In this document: piece after piece, positions 1 through 12,900 of the stretch
How the letters are laid out: the number at the start of each line of letters is the position of its first letter
Position numbering within the stretch: position 1 is the stretch's first letter
Source: Phytoseiulus persimilis
Taxonomy: Eukaryota > Arthropoda > Arachnida > Mesostigmata > Phytoseiidae
Reading direction: 5' to 3'
DNA length: 64,000 bases
Assembly: GCA_037576195.1 (NCBI GenBank)
Contig: CM075104.1
Span: 17,934,211 to 17,998,210, forward strand
Translations under genes and position numbers: made by a program
Notes under the pieces: generated by a model
Told to the model about the DNA's origin: nothing
The model's input: only the letters and a program-made list of their open reading frames with translations
The model's database searches: none

Positions 1-1106
1 TCCGGTAGTTGCTCATCTAGCTCATAGAATCCCCAGAGTTTACTGTAGAACTCACTTGAATATGGAAGGTAAACTTCCTTTCCTGACCACCCGAGGATCC
101 AGTGTGCAGCTTGGTTTGCGCACGCTCTCGGAGGAAACCAAATCCACGCGGACGGAGTAAAAGAGCTATGGCGAACGGTTGGCGAGAAGGCTGCGGGCTA
201 GCTTTGCTCGTTGGCTACTCGTATGTCGTCAGTTCAGAACGCTAGTTCCGTAAGCAAATGGTGCTCGAGAGCCTGTCGGAATAACTAAAATTCACGGGGA
301 TTTCGCTTCTACTTCTGTCAGTCCTCTGAGAGCAGCGCTCTTATTTAACTGTTTCCCTGCGCGGGGAAAGGACCATGGGAACGGGCGAGGGACTCGAGTT
401 GGGAACACGTGTGGAAAGAGTCGACCTTGGGAGTGAGAGTTGCGGCCTTGACTTCGAGACTGCAGATGTCCACTCGGAGGAGGGAACCAACTTGTTCACA
501 TGGGTAGGGGTCTTCTTGTCCCGGTCCGGATTTAGGATGCAAGTGTTTCTCCGGCTAAAGGGTTGGCTCAATCGATTGGAGGACACTTCCCGCGAGCTCC
601 TTGCTACCCGCGACCGCTGTGGCAAGCAAAGAGTTCGGAACGCAATCTGTCCGCTCACGGAACTTCGACTGCAAGAAGTGTGTCCCTGCGACGTCTCCAC
701 TATTTGCTGCAGCTGGCATCAAAGTGAACGTCACGTCGCCCTCGATGCCCGACCCGCATGAGCGCCAATTAATCCGGCGATGGCGAGACCTTAGCGACAA
801 TGATGTTCACTGGGAAGACCATAAACTTTCCGCGAAGGTCCTGAACTACTTACGTAGACACACATCGAATTCGAATACGGAATCGCTGGAATCGAACGAA
901 AATATCATGGGCGAATGGCGAGGGAGTTAACGGGAAGCGGATTCACGTGATCCACGTGACCACATGGATTCCTTCAATAGAAAAAAAAAATCAACCAACT
1001 CGGATCGAAAACAAGGGAGCATATCTTGACGTGAATCAGAGACTATGTTCTAACAGCAGGCGAGCGTGTGGGTTGATGATGCGCTTTTATTTCAGGTCGG
1101 CTGGAG
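1..1106. other. Left flank, no confident gene
   Basis: No gene can be supported here. A plus-strand frame at 601-930 is open for about 109 codons and reads somewhat like protein (cysteines near its start, then a charged stretch), but it begins at TTG, resembles no family I know and has competing open frames on both strands. A TTTATT at 1086-1091 is AATAAA on the minus strand, 16 bases past the stop of the neighbouring Spaetzle-like gene, and is its probable poly(A) signal. Confidence 0.4.
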
Positions 1107-3519
1107 TCAACCGTTCCCAAACTGACACTGACATCCACAAGGCACAGCGATCTGATCGTTGTCAAACTTCTGAGATTCTTCGTCAAAAACAATCATTGGA
1201 GCGAACCCGTATTTCTGAGCACACAGGCTAATTTCCCGGGGTGAGTTGAGTTTTATGTCACCGGAACAAGCACTCCCTTCGCTCCTGTAAACACAGACCA
1301 ATTAGGAAAGGAATCTCATCGAAGTCGGGGGTGTCAAAGTCTGAATTGAATTGGGGACTTGCTTGCTCAGACAAACTGAATCAGCTGGAGGCAGCCGTAT
1401 CTATGATATTACTAGTTCCTTGAGGATTTCCTGGGGTGGGATTCTACTTCGTATACGTAGCAGTCAGAGAGCAAAACTCTAGAAGCTCGAGATTACGGTA
1501 ACGCGCGAATTCGACGCGTAGTGAAGCCCCTCTATCGGCCTTAAACTGTGACTGACGATCAACTCGGTGTTCCGGACAGATCACTCACACGCAGTAAGCG
1601 CCATGCACGACCTGACGGCCTGTCAGGTATCTCCACTTCCCATCCTTGTTTCTACCGATCTCGGGGTATTCATTCGGCTTGGTTATTTCGCTGCACAAAC
1701 TTGCAAAACCACCTGAAATAACCAATAAGGTCAAATTGAGCAACAACTTCATGTTCAAGAAGCCCGCTCAAGTAATTTTCCCCTCATGCATGATGTGTGC
1801 CCAATCCGTCACGAAAGTCTCTCTTTGCTCCAGCATTCTTCCCGATTTGCCTCAAGCCGCTGTGAGGGCAAAAAACTTTGTTTTCATTCCATCTGATGTC
1901 TTGGTTGGCGTTGGTTTGATTCACTTGGAATACATTCCAAAATATTCTGCGCCGAAACCGCATCGTTGCGGATTACTTTGCGAAACAACCAGCGGCGTGA
2001 ACAGGCCAGAGTGCCTCTCCGTTCCAGAGATTCCCAGAAATGCCTCCGACCTTGATAGACTCACTGAAAAGATCTCGGTAAAAGGAGAGTCTTTTCGTTG
2101 AGTGAGCTGCCGCGCATTCGATGATGATTGCGAAATGAATGGTGAAAACCATGCGACGCATTCACAACTCTGTATTTGTAGCGAACCACCCCGACTCCAG
2201 AACCAAGTGGAAATCTCAGAGCGTAGTTTATGTCGGATAACGATTGCTGGATGAGCATCTCACGTAAGATGAGAATAGGATCTTTTGGTGGAGCATTCAA
2301 TTTTTTTTTTCGTCGTCTCTTGAGAGCTAATTCGAGAACTCGCGCCCAGCGTTTCAGTCGGAACCGTTTGATTCCAGGGCAGCAAGTTTGAGTTATCCAA
2401 TCAACTCGGTATGGAAGGGAGTCCAGGTTCATTTGTTTATAAACTCATGGAAGCGCTCCCACATTCCGGGATTTCATTTGAATCACATGCCAAGCTTCCT
2501 TGACCCAGATACCCGCCCTCTGAACGCGTTGACGTCATTCTGAATAAGGGATTCTGAATATTTCGAGCTATTTGGGGACATCTTCCACTTTCGAGGGTCG
2601 ATGCTAGAGAGAATGAAAACAAAAACTTCCGGAGGGTCTCTGCGCGGCGCGCTCGCGGAAGTCGACAACACAATGACAGGGCGTCGAATCTCCACATTTC
2701 TGGTGGGACCCGGTGAACAAATTCAGTTCAACCTCCCAGGGACAAGCTCTCCAGTTTTGTTCGCAATGAATAGAAGATTCTCCCGTTCTCTGGCCATGAC
2801 GACCCTTTGACAATGTTTTGATGGTATTCTGGGCGTTCTCGAAGCCCTACTCACCGCTTCTCCTCCTACGCGACAAAAGCCTGAGTCTGGTTTCGTTCTC
2901 TGCTCCTTCGGACGAAAAGAGTTTGCCTCTGACCAGACCGGTCGTCTGAGCTGCCGTTTCGAGAACCTCCAGAAGTTTCATGATGGTTCTCCTACACAAC
3001 GATTTGAAACATTTAGAGACATAGATGGCACTCGGGGGTATTCACCGCTCCCTTGGAGCGAGGCGCTTTCTAATAGGGCCTGGACCTGGTTTAATTCCTC
3101 GAACGACCACTCGACCGGAACCGTAATCGATACCAATGTTGGAACTCACCTCAAAAGAGTCAAGCTATTCAGCGATAACAAGAGTTAGATACGATTACAA
3201 TTTCATCTCCCGCGACTCGGTTGTGATCAGGTATCGGGGGTTCTGCTTGCGGTCGTGAATCAAGCTCACCCTCACAGCTGATCTCTAAGAACCACGGATA
3301 CACGTACCTCGTTCTAGTCACGCCGTCCTTGCTGAAACCTTTGATGTCGTCGAAAGTGCACACGGTTGCATTTCCCGGGCATGTTGGCGGCGGTCCGAAC
3401 TTGATCTGGGGCAACAAACTGCTACCGTTCTCGAAACTGAAGTTGGGCAGCTTCACGTTCAGGCTCAAGCAGCCGCTGGCGTACACCAAGAGCAAAAGCA
3501 ACCGTTGAGGAAACTCCAT
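1107..3519 (-). CDS. Spaetzle-like cystine-knot cytokine A (4 exons)
   Basis: Secreted Toll-ligand-type precursor. Join on the minus strand: 3519-3308, 2991-2855, 1712-1589, 1284-1107 (216 aa); all junctions are GT-AG and phases 2,1,2 match. The ATG at 3519 starts a signal peptide (MEFPQRLLLLLVYASG). A prodomain follows, then a tetrabasic site (LLSRRRRSGG) suited to furin-like cleavage, then a C-terminal domain with exactly seven cysteines including GKWRYLTGRQVV and the closing VPCGCQC. These are hallmarks of the Spaetzle C106 fold. Intron 2 is large (1713-2854). A minus-strand AATAAA lies 16 bases after the stop. Its nearest relative is gene B at 4642-5626, in the same orientation with identical intron phases, so the pair is a tandem duplication. 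Which Spaetzle subtype it is cannot be told by eye. Receptor binding is inferred from the family. Confidence 0.8.
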
Positions 3520-4641
3520 CGGCCCCGGCTTATACAAGAACGTCAAACTGAAGGCTGAAAGAGATGGTGGCTCGAAGTTCTGGAGACACTAAACGATTTT
3601 CGACAGCGCTACTCTTGCTTCCAAGGCCGTGTTCGGCATCGACCTGGGTGTAAACTGGTCGAAAAGACGTCTGACTCGACACGCGAGCGACAGTCGACGG
3701 CAGTACGTGCTCCAACGAACAATAGAACTCACCTTTTGGTCGAATCGGACACGAGAAGCCCTCGGAGAGACACGAGCAACTCCGTTGTTCTGTTGCCGGT
3801 CTATTTCGTACTTCGTTGAGCTCGGTAGGAGGATACGCTGTGGTTACGTCCGCAGCCGAGTGATAACTCTACGGGCCTGACGTCAATGAATACTCGGACG
3901 GCAAAAATCCCAGTGGTCGGGAAGTCCAGATTCCACTCGCCCTCGGCTCGGGCTCTCAATTGGCATCACTTACGACCGTTGTGCTTCGGCTATTACAGGA
4001 GCACGCTAACATCGTTTACAACTGAAGTTCAGGGAAATTCATGCACACCTTTGGCATAAACACAAGTTTCAAACTCAACTTCGCGGAATCGGGATAGATG
4101 AGCACGCAACTCCGAGCTCAGAAAGGGATGACAGTATTCACGAAACAACCTTCACCAAAATCGATTCATCGGCGATTTGCATCCACGCGCAACACATCCG
4201 TCCGTTGAGAGAATCTGTATGCAGAGGCTGATGAGCTATTGTGTAACAGTGGCACGCTCAAATCAATCGTAATCGGGACACGGAAGCCGTTGGGATTTCC
4301 AAGGGATGCACGGGGGAGAGGAGTGAATTCGGGAGAAAACTATGCGAGGACCGATCCAGATGGAATAAGATTTCTCCTTTATATTTCCATCTTCCTGGAA
4401 AATATTTTCTCGGAATGCATTCGTGGAGCGAACAGCGACGGAATTGCCAACGGTGAGGTAACATTGTCCGTCAATCATCTTGTCAGCCCTCAATCGGTAG
4501 AGCCGAGCTTTGGTTTCACTGACTTTTCTCCTCCACTCGCCCCGGATCTAAATCTTCCACTCCTGCACCATGACAGCTGAACCTAAGCAGCCTCTCCCCG
4601 AAGTCCGTCTTGCGACAGTCAAATAATGAATTTATTTGCCG
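3520..4641. other. Intergenic spacer between the two Spaetzle-like genes
   Basis: This 1.1 kb holds the 5' flank of gene A and the 3' end of gene B. TTTATT at 4631-4636 is AATAAA on the minus strand only six bases past the gene B stop, so its 3' UTR is probably very short. Open frames at 4239-4580 on both strands look unconstrained. I see no TATA box I would defend. Confidence 0.5.
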
Positions 4642-5626
4642 CTAAGGCTTGATTTCACAAGTGCATCCGCAAGGCACTTTGATTCTCTCGATCTGGTACC
4701 GATCACCGTTTATGACGGGGAGAGACATTACTCCAAAATGTTGACTACATCGACTGTTGACAACGGTTTGGCAAGGGCCGGAAGCATAGTGGCTGAAAAA
4801 TTGATTTTTTTTTTCGCGAGGTTTCATCTCAGAAAAGCGACCCGGGAGCGGCCGAGAAAACGTTGGACGATACACCTGTATCCCTCTGCATCCGCCTTTC
4901 CATCCATGATGGCACTTTTCGGAACCATTCGACTCACCCGCATCGGACGGTGGTCACCTTCACGTCGCCACCTAGAAGCACCCATTGTCCTTTGAGGCTC
5001 TGTCCGACTTCCGGGATGATTACTTCAGTTCGCTCGTCGCACACGCTGTCCACTGGTTGAAAAGCGATAACTCTATCAAATGAGCACATGGGCTCCCAAA
5101 AACGGTGGTCCCTCGATTTTGATACCCATACTCACTTCCCTGTCCCCTGTCAAGAGTGAAACGGCTGGAGTCCAATACTCTCATCAACTTTGCCACTCTA
5201 TGGCTTGCCCGGAACTCAAACAAGGGCCTCTTCACCAACCCCGTTGCTGCCAATGCGTCGTTCAAAAGGTGTCTCTTGAGTCTCAAGACAGATCTGGGGA
5301 TTTGAAACGAGCGTGAATCTTTCTCGTTCCCACTGCAAATCCATCTCGCTATGCGAAATGAGCGGGAACAAAGAAGCTCTCGGAAAAGTTCGCCCCATCA
5401 ACACTGACCTTATAACATCCGTGTTGATGGCGACATCGATTTTCTCGCTCAAAGTCGTCCGATTCGTTATCCGTGTCAGAGCGTCATCTAGAGTGCAGAG
5501 GAAAACGCCCTCGGGGCATTTCGGCACTGTATTTGAAGGGAGGAAACTCTTGAACGCAAAGCCGGTGTTTGTGACAGCAGCCGACAAAACCAGAAAAAAG
5601 GTCCACTTCGTTTCGCCAACAGTCAT
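4642..5626 (-). CDS. Spaetzle-like cystine-knot cytokine B (4 exons)
   Basis: Paralogue of the gene at 1107-3519. Join on the minus strand: 5626-5409, 5293-5136, 5052-4938, 4792-4642 (213 aa), with intron phases 2,1,2 as in A. The start at 5626 (MTVGETKWTFFLVL) gives a signal peptide; an in-frame codon at 5665 lies further out but fits less well. The N-terminal CPEGVFLCTLDD matches CPGNATVCTFDD of A. Exon 2 shares the helical prodomain motif (ATGLVKRPLF versus TTGLVRGKLF). The C-terminal domain has seven cysteines at corresponding places and ends VPCGCTC. Unlike A, it lacks a polybasic site before the knot (only TLDRGQG), so a different protease may process it, or none. Introns are 83-145 bp, much shorter than in A. 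No disabling change is seen. Confidence 0.83.
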
Positions 5627-7755
5627 TGCATGGCTCACCGGCTTCGAATGATGGAACCGAGCCATGTCGCTGCGACAGAGATCAAATTGGAATTTCAGAT
5701 GAAGGACAGAGCGTCAGTCGTTTCTTTCGAACCTTATGACACATGCAGCACAAACCGAGCAAACGAACTCGTCACCGACGACGGTTATCTACTCCACCGA
5801 TCCATCAGTGGTCACCTGATGCTTCATCTGTATATACTGCGCCCTCACAGTTACAGTTGGGGCGAGGCATGACTCCATGGATGTGGCTTGCATACCATTA
5901 CCACAGCGATAGCATCGCACATGGCCAAACGAGTGAGAGAGTGTTGTTCTCATAAGAACGTCCGCTCGAGCTGAAGGAGATATCATCCGGTACCCGAATG
6001 TCGAGTCTTGAGTACGTGCCTCTGAGAATGGGAGAGGAGAGCGCTGCTCCCTCCGCGAAGTTAATAGGAGCTATTCGGACAGTAGGAAAATTGAAGATGC
6101 TGCGTAGGCAATGAGACCACAGAGTTTGAACTCAGGAGACTTCAGAGGGAGCACGGACACGCGCTCTCACGCCGCGCGAATTTTCGTCCGTCAACGCTGT
6201 GGATGACGACTCCTTCCTGATATCATCGGCTTCCTTCTGAAGCCAGCAGAGAGACAAATATCTGTTCTGAGATCATTGTGACGACGATTGCTGCTGGAGA
6301 TGACGATAAAGAGAACGTTGAGGTGCTCAATGAATGAGATTTGCGTATGGTGATGACCCTCTCCTGCTCTCGATCTTCTTTGAAAGACGTAGAACACGCA
6401 CTTTGACGCATGGCGCGAAGAGATTGAGAGTCACCATCATGCCATTGGTGGCCCGAATAATTGAGGGTCACCCGCAATAACCACCTTGGCGAAGCCCTAC
6501 TGTATCTGATTCTCCCACTAGAACGTGAACATTCGTTCGTCGGAACGCATTCAAATTCAATCTAATTTCAATACGGAGAGACCATGTATTTTCGATCTCG
6601 GACGACTGCTCTTGACGGGCTACCCGCTCGTGGCACAATCGCACGACAAGAAAAATAGAAAAAAGGGGATGCTTGAAACCAGTGGAACACTGATTCACGA
6701 GTAAAATGTCAGGAAGTACATTCTAGATGCTGTGTCAAGAATCAGCGAGTCGGGTGCTCCACGTTTGCTCCGTCGGGGTTCTCAACTCGATTCATAGGAT
6801 ATATAGCGCATATATTATTCGCATCGAAGACCCTCGAGGACCCCCGGGGAAGCTTGACGGACCCCCAAGGATCCGCGGACCCCCGGTTGGGAACCACTGT
6901 CGAAGAAGTTCCCGTATGCTGGCTGTTTGGATCTTTATGCGAGATGTGAACGAACTCCAGAAGACCAACCGGAGTACCATTATCTAGAGAAATCTGCACG
7001 ATGACTCCAAGTTGGCATACCAATCACAGACCCTTCTCAGGCGCGACTCCGTACAAAATCTTGAGCAGATGCTCGATTTCTAGAGGAGGAAAATGAAACT
7101 CTGGTTGAGAGGTCAGCTCAGTGTAGCGTCAATCAAGCGAGGTATGGCTCGAAGGTAGGAAAAGGGAGAACCGAGACGCAAACTTCTCGGGTATTTTGTA
7201 TAATTGAATAAAATTAATGTTTGGGTCCCAACAGGACCGACAACCAACGATCTCCTGCGATCAACAGACGGTTTGCCCAGATGCACCTCCAGGCTCGGAA
7301 ATTCGGCAATGAATCTACGCCACTAGTTCTTCCGAAGGGTTTATTTATTATTCGGCCAAATGGGCGGGCGGAAATGAAGCGATCGATGGGCGTTCGCATC
7401 CTATTCTATTCTGTCGGATGCACAGATGACCAGCCCCGAGGGAAGCCTGGTTCGTGGACAATAGAGATTATTCTTCTAGTATTGCTGATTTGTCTCTCCG
7501 AGGAGGCCACTCCGGTGGAGCTCCGTGAGCTCGGCTCGTACAACGTGAGAAACGGCGTCTCGTGGAAATGAAATGGCCCAATCAGCCCCAACCTAGCCAG
7601 GCTACTTGACGGGGAAACCTGAGAAGCGGGACATCAGGGAAACTGGACACGCATCCGTCAATACTCGCACCACGAGCGGTGGCACAGTGATACTTCTATA
7701 CAAACCAAGAGACACCTGACAAATAAGAACTGACCCCGTCGGCGGCTGACGTTAT
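5627..7755. other. Intergenic region, no gene resolved
   Basis: About 2.1 kb between Spaetzle B and the ionotropic receptor. All open frames are short and mutually overlapping. The only recognisable item is a probable hAT-type terminus at 6826-6899, listed separately. TTTATT at 7340-7345 (AATAAA on the minus strand) may serve the receptor gene to its right. Confidence 0.5.
6826..6899. mobile_element. Probable hAT-type transposon terminus (relic)
   Basis: Read on the minus strand from 6899, the sequence begins CAGTGGTTCCCAACC and continues with GGGGGTCC-rich repeats. That layout, CAGTGGTTCYCAACC followed by G/C-rich GGGGTCC units, is typical of hAT inverted termini. The flank TCGAAGAA follows, and a near match TCGAAGAC occurs at the other side of the G/C block, which might be a decayed 8-bp target duplication of a very short element. 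No transposase and no matching opposite terminus were found, so it is a fragment or an extreme miniature derivative. Confidence 0.4.
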
Positions 7756-9968
7756 TCAGGCCTTGAAGATGCGGAGTGCCCGTGGTCTCGACCTGCAATA
7801 ATTACTCATCCGAGCTTCGGCCACTTCGAGGAGGAAACCGACTATCGAAGCTGCCATTCCTATGGAGTAAAGATATCCGACACCTTCGAGATCCTCGGCA
7901 GCAAGAGCCTCAAGGGGCTCATCGCTTTGTCGTACTTTGGCGTTGCATTTGAAATAAGGTTCCAGTCTCCAGCGTACGTTCTGGCGGAAGACGAAAGATT
8001 CACTTATCCTCAGTCGACTGTAAGAATCAGAGAGAAATCTTCAAAGTTCGCAGAAGAAGAAATTTCGCCCGGGTCCCTGAACGCCTCTCCAGGTAAGCTT
8101 CACACGTTCTGAAGAATCCGAAAGCACACTCACACGTTCTGTATGATCTCTCGGACTTTATAGGGTAGATGATTCCCCATGGGCAGCGAACCTGTCATAT
8201 GCGCGATCGCGCCGTCGCTCACTTTGATTTTCGGACACGTCCCAGTCTGGCCTATCATCCTCACGATCGGTCCCATTGCCATCTCATCGGACGCAACGAG
8301 AACTCCCTTACCGGCGCTGATCTCATCGAGGATTCGCTGGAAGCCCTGGCTCTGCGAGAAGAATCCCTCGCGTTTCTCGAGCTTCGCTGCTAACTTTTTC
8401 ATGAAAGGGTGTTGGCTCCTGGTGAACATCGTGTAGAGCAGGTTACCCTTTTCGGCGAGCAATTTGACATTCTTGAATCGAAGTAAATCTTCGTAGCTAT
8501 TAACGTAGTCCACTTCTTTTTTGAAGACGAGACTGCCCTTGAGGTCGGCTTCGAGCGCGTTGACGAGCAGTAGGCTCGTTGGAAGCATGAATGAAATCGC
8601 ACACCAGCGGGTCCATTGGTGAGGCGGCTTGACTTCCGCTGAAATGATGAGAGAGCTTTCAACTCATCAACTTCCGCGATCGTTCCCTGGTCAGTATTAA
8701 CGCGCGCCCTGAACTCACGTTGAGGAAACAGCCGAGCGAACCAGAACCAGATGTATCCGAAAACTCCTCTCGTTGGTTCATCCGACTCATTCGGGAGAAG
8801 CTTGGAGTGCAACCAGTGAAGGATCGCGGTACAGGTCGAGAACACCAACAATGTCACCCCGAGATAGAACCAAACAGCTGGCTCGAAAGCTTTCACGAAC
8901 CCCCATGGATCAATGAAGGTTTCAGGTTTCCTGGTGAGGAGGCGGATTCCTTGCGAAGCGATCTGCGCGTGGTAATCGAAGTCGATGATTCGTTCCGGAC
9001 TCGGGATCGAAGGAGCGGCGAAGATGTCAGCCTTCTGCATCAACACGGACGGGTGAGTCAAAAGCTCTCGAGTTTGAGGAATCAACAGCGATTTCGATGA
9101 AGGGCTGCTCATTTACCCTGCTCTGTATCAATCCCAAAACTCCGTCGTAAATTCCTTCCTTGCTCTTGCTCCCGTAAACCAGACCGACTTCGTTCACAAC
9201 CACTGGTCTAGAAAGAAACTCATGTTGAGATTTGCCGCATTCCGGAGTCTCGGAACGGCCGTCCTCCGACTACCTCCCGAATTGAGGCCAAGATTTTCAC
9301 CACTAGGAAACCCACTTCGCTTTGAGGAAGCGTGCGATCGCCTCGATGAAAATCACCATGGGCCCCTGAAGGAGCATCGATCCGTTGCCCACATCCCTCC
9401 AGTGGATGTACGGCTGAAACTTTGACACAAACTTGGTTGCCCGGTCTCACGGGAAAATTTGAACCAGCACGACAGGTACCGGAATAGAATACGGTCCCAG
9501 ACATACCGAAGTCCCCGACATTCGGAGAATTCCATCCTCGAGGGTCTGGTTGCAGTCGAGGACTTTGGGAACTATGAGGGAGCAGCCTCGACAGGTCATT
9601 TCCGAAGGAGGTTGTGACAGAAGAGCTCTTTCGGAAGTGAGCTCCTTCCATGGACTCGACGTCTCCCCAATCTTCGCTGTTCAATCCCTTGTCTAATTAT
9701 TGTTGATTGCAGATTCTGATAACGGAGCCAAGCATGTGCCATGTCATAGATCCCATCCGATGTATTGTACATCCCCATCCATTCTAGCTTACACAGCTTG
9801 TCACAGATCAGGCCCAAGCGATTGGACGGAATTTGCGCCAAACCTCAAGGCCTCGCGACTCTCACGAGAACTGTGTATCATTGCCCAGTGGAATGAACCC
9901 TATCAGAATTTCAGTGCCAGCAGATTCGCACATAACAGCAGAGCGGCCCAGAACACTGTAAGGGGCAT
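7756..9968 (-). CDS. Divergent ionotropic (glutamate-like) receptor
   Basis: Ligand-gated ion channel of the iGluR/IR family, probably chemosensory. Well-supported minus-strand exons: about 9700-9507, 9413-9316, 9207-9117, 9034-8719, 8638-8134 and 8017-7756; phases agree throughout. Ligand-binding lobe S1 contains GPMVIFIEAIARFLKAK and EGIYDGVLGLIQS, followed by PSPERIIDF. M1 is WFYLGVTLLVFSTCTAILHW, a pore-loop segment GYIWFWFARLFPQ follows, then M3 (ISFMLPTSLLLVNAL), lobe S2, and M4 (LYSIGMAASIVGFLLEV) just before the stop at 7756. The canonical SYTANLAAF of M3 is not conserved, and the S1 arginine that binds glutamate is not evident; both fit an IR rather than a true glutamate receptor. 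The 5' end is uncertain: a first exon 9968-9932 (MPLTVFWAALLL) would join in phase. The long amino-terminal domain of kainate-type receptors is absent. Confidence 0.8.
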
Positions 9969-12900
9969 GGTCGGCAGGGGGATCAGCCTCAAGGGTCGCC
10001 AAGAGCACCCACAGAAGATAGCGGGTTCCCGGGAATAACAGAATCTCCAGCTCACGACTTCCGTTGCGACGTTCGAAATTTGCCGCCACCGTGTTCTCAT
10101 CGGGGTCGCGCCTGCGCGAATGCTCCGAGTGTTATGGGGAAGCGGCGGCGGTGGTGTTTGCGGCTGCTTCGGTTAGTGGTGTCCGATCGAGCTGTGGCGG
10201 TTGACTACTGAGACGAGGCCGTGGTTTGTTCCAGCTGGTCATCTGCCATGAATTGATCCTCTCAGAATTCATGTGACGCGCGTCGGAAGCTTCACCGTAG
10301 ACTCCACATGACTCGTGAGTAGCGCTGTCTCGGTATCGGGCACATCCATGGGAGTCAAGTTTAGCTGCTGTTGTCGAATGTTGTTTCATCGTCTGTTTGC
10401 TCTTCTGAGCGAATGAAGTGCTGGAACAAAGGGGATAGCTCCGCATCGTTACACCATTCGACCGTTCGCAAGAATGTCACAGATTTGTAACATTCCTGGT
10501 CTGTCAGTTATCTCTCGCGGAGTTTGCATGTCGAGACTGGGAAAATTGATCTGTTGAGCCCAGGGGACGCTCCGCTCCGACTTCGCGGGAATGTCAAACG
10601 GTCTTTATCGAGTTGGGGTCGCTATTGTTATGAAGCCTTTATCGCGCCCCGAGAACGACTTGAGGCTGCCTCCACGTTGTGACCTCAGCAGAGCTTGCAA
10701 GCGGGTGAGGGAGGGAGGTCGTGTTACTGGCCAAGGTTGAGCTTGCGTTCGAAGCTCGAGGTCGGCCTTTCCGGAATCGATCTCAAAAACGAGTGAATTG
10801 AATCCATCGCGACACAGGCGTAAACTTCCGATCTCCTACTCTGATCGGGACCCGAACCATCCCGCAGTAATGGAATCCAATGTAGATGTGGGCTCAGTGA
10901 GTTGCTCCAGATCAGGTATATTTTGAGAAGCGTTTATGCTTCGTTAAAAAGCCTTCTGTGTATTACGGGACAGCGGCGAGTGCGAGGCTACTTGTCTCAA
11001 CCTTGATTATAGTTGCTCGGAGGCAGTGATTCTTGAAAGATGCTGATGCAGACTGGACCAGAAGGCGCTGACCAACCCGGACCGAACTACGGCGAACGGG
11101 TGAGACGGTGGGTCATTCATCTCCGAAGTGCTCTAGGGGATAGACTGGCGCGAATGTTGCTGAGGTGTTCTGCCATTCAACCGGCAAGCTGAAGCCGTTG
11201 CATCTTGCATCGTCTTCTGGCGAATTTGTATAAAGTCAGCTCTTCGGAGTGTTTCTCGCTCTTGAGCTTCCTCAGACTGCTTGTGTCTTTTCTGGGCAGA
11301 GGCAAAGCCATAAATTCTGTGAGCTCTCGTAAACCGGCGAATATTCTTGAAGCCGTTCGTTTCTTCACTGGATTTTCGAGCGATTCATGAGAATAAATGC
11401 TCATCTGAACGAATCCACAGGAGGTGACAGCTTATTCGGCTAAGAATCTCAGCTGCGATCCCGTTGTCTGTTGAGTCCAAGTCCGCTCAGTTTCTCGGAT
11501 TCTCGCTGATCTTGGGGTTGCCTGAAAAGGGCGGATTCCGATCGGATTCAAGTAACGAAATTGGCGGCTTTGAACCGATATGCTGGGCGACTATGAAGGA
11601 GCTCCAAGCTTGTTTGGTTGCCAAGCATCGCGCCAACTATGCGTGGTCACTTGATGAGGGTAAAGAGTATTCCTCAGAGAGAGGCTCCGACAGACCAGCA
11701 CGGCGTTTCCGAAACCATCACCGCGTCGTCTCCCTAGTCTAGCACTCTACTATCTTTACTGTACTCCATGAATATAGCTGGCGGAGTTCACAGCTCTCAA
11801 CCTCTACCACGATTTGGTTCACGTCGCGTTTACATTCCTCGGGATCGCGACCAGCAGAAACTCCCAGGTGTCGATTCGAGCCGTGTCAAGTTCTGAAGTG
11901 ACATTAAGCTGTGGTGCTTGCGGAAAACCTCTGCCGAGTTGTGGGTGCACAGGCCGACTGACTGAGATGGAAGATTGAGATTATTGACGAATGTTATCCT
12001 GAGAGTGCAGCGAGAATTTTTCAAAGACTTTCGTTCGGAGCCTCGTCGGAGTGCTGTGAGTTAGGAGTACGTATCCCAACCTTGACACGACATTTCATCC
12101 TTCTCCGATAAATACTCACCTCGCTACCCTACGCAGGTGTACGAATCTGACCGGACGTCGTAGAAGAAGGGCGGATAGGACCGTCTTCCGCGTCGTTCCC
12201 AAATAAGCTCGATTCGAATGCTTCGCTTCGTCCTCAGAATGGGGACCGCCGAGAGGATTCTCGTGAACCTCATTCTACTGTTCTCTGCTGATGGCTCAAC
12301 TCAAAGTTTCTCTCAGTTCAACAGGACTGTGTGACTTGATAATTATCGCTACCTTTATCTTGTCGACCTCGTCGCGCGGCGAGCTTCTTCCGCTCGCCCG
12401 GTATTCCAGTTACTTATGATGTCCGCGATTTCTTGAGGGAAAAGAGTTCTGAGCGAGACAGTGTGCGCTTGTCGTGAGACATCTCCGCAGCCCTCCTGAT
12501 AGCAATGTCCCTCACGGCGGCAAACGAACTCGTTTCCCTCTGCCCGGTACCCAGCCGTCCAGACGGATCGGCGAACCACCGCACCGGATTTCATTTCCGT
12601 CCGCTCGTGTGTTCCGCTGACCGCTCTGTCACACCGCTGACGAGCTGCGGCAACAGTAGCCGCGACACGCTTCAGGAACAACATTCATTTATGAGCCGCG
12701 TTACGCTTACATTACGTAGATATCTCCGGGGACGGCTTTTCCCGAGATCATGAAGGCAATAGCCTAACGCGGTGAAATTTCGGGAGCGGCGAACTCTCCA
12801 TCAACGTCGGTGTTTCCCTGTTGCTTCCTGAAAGTTGTCAAGTTCCGGCGGTCTCCCACGTCGCAGAGTCGATCTGGAACGCTTGACGCTTGGAATCCGG

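Noticed and set aside
375-761. 128-codon plus-strand ORF with an ATG
   Set aside because: Three other frames are equally open over the same bases and the translation shows no domain or splice context.
9862-9981. Frame ending EILIGFIPLGNDTQFS as first receptor exon
   Set aside because: It cannot be joined in phase to the solid exons; the overlapping frame starting at 9968 gives a signal peptide and a matching phase.
12241-12330. Signal-peptide-like start (GTAERILVNLILLFS) as first exon of a secreted protein
   Set aside because: No usable donor before the in-frame stop and no downstream exon could be linked.
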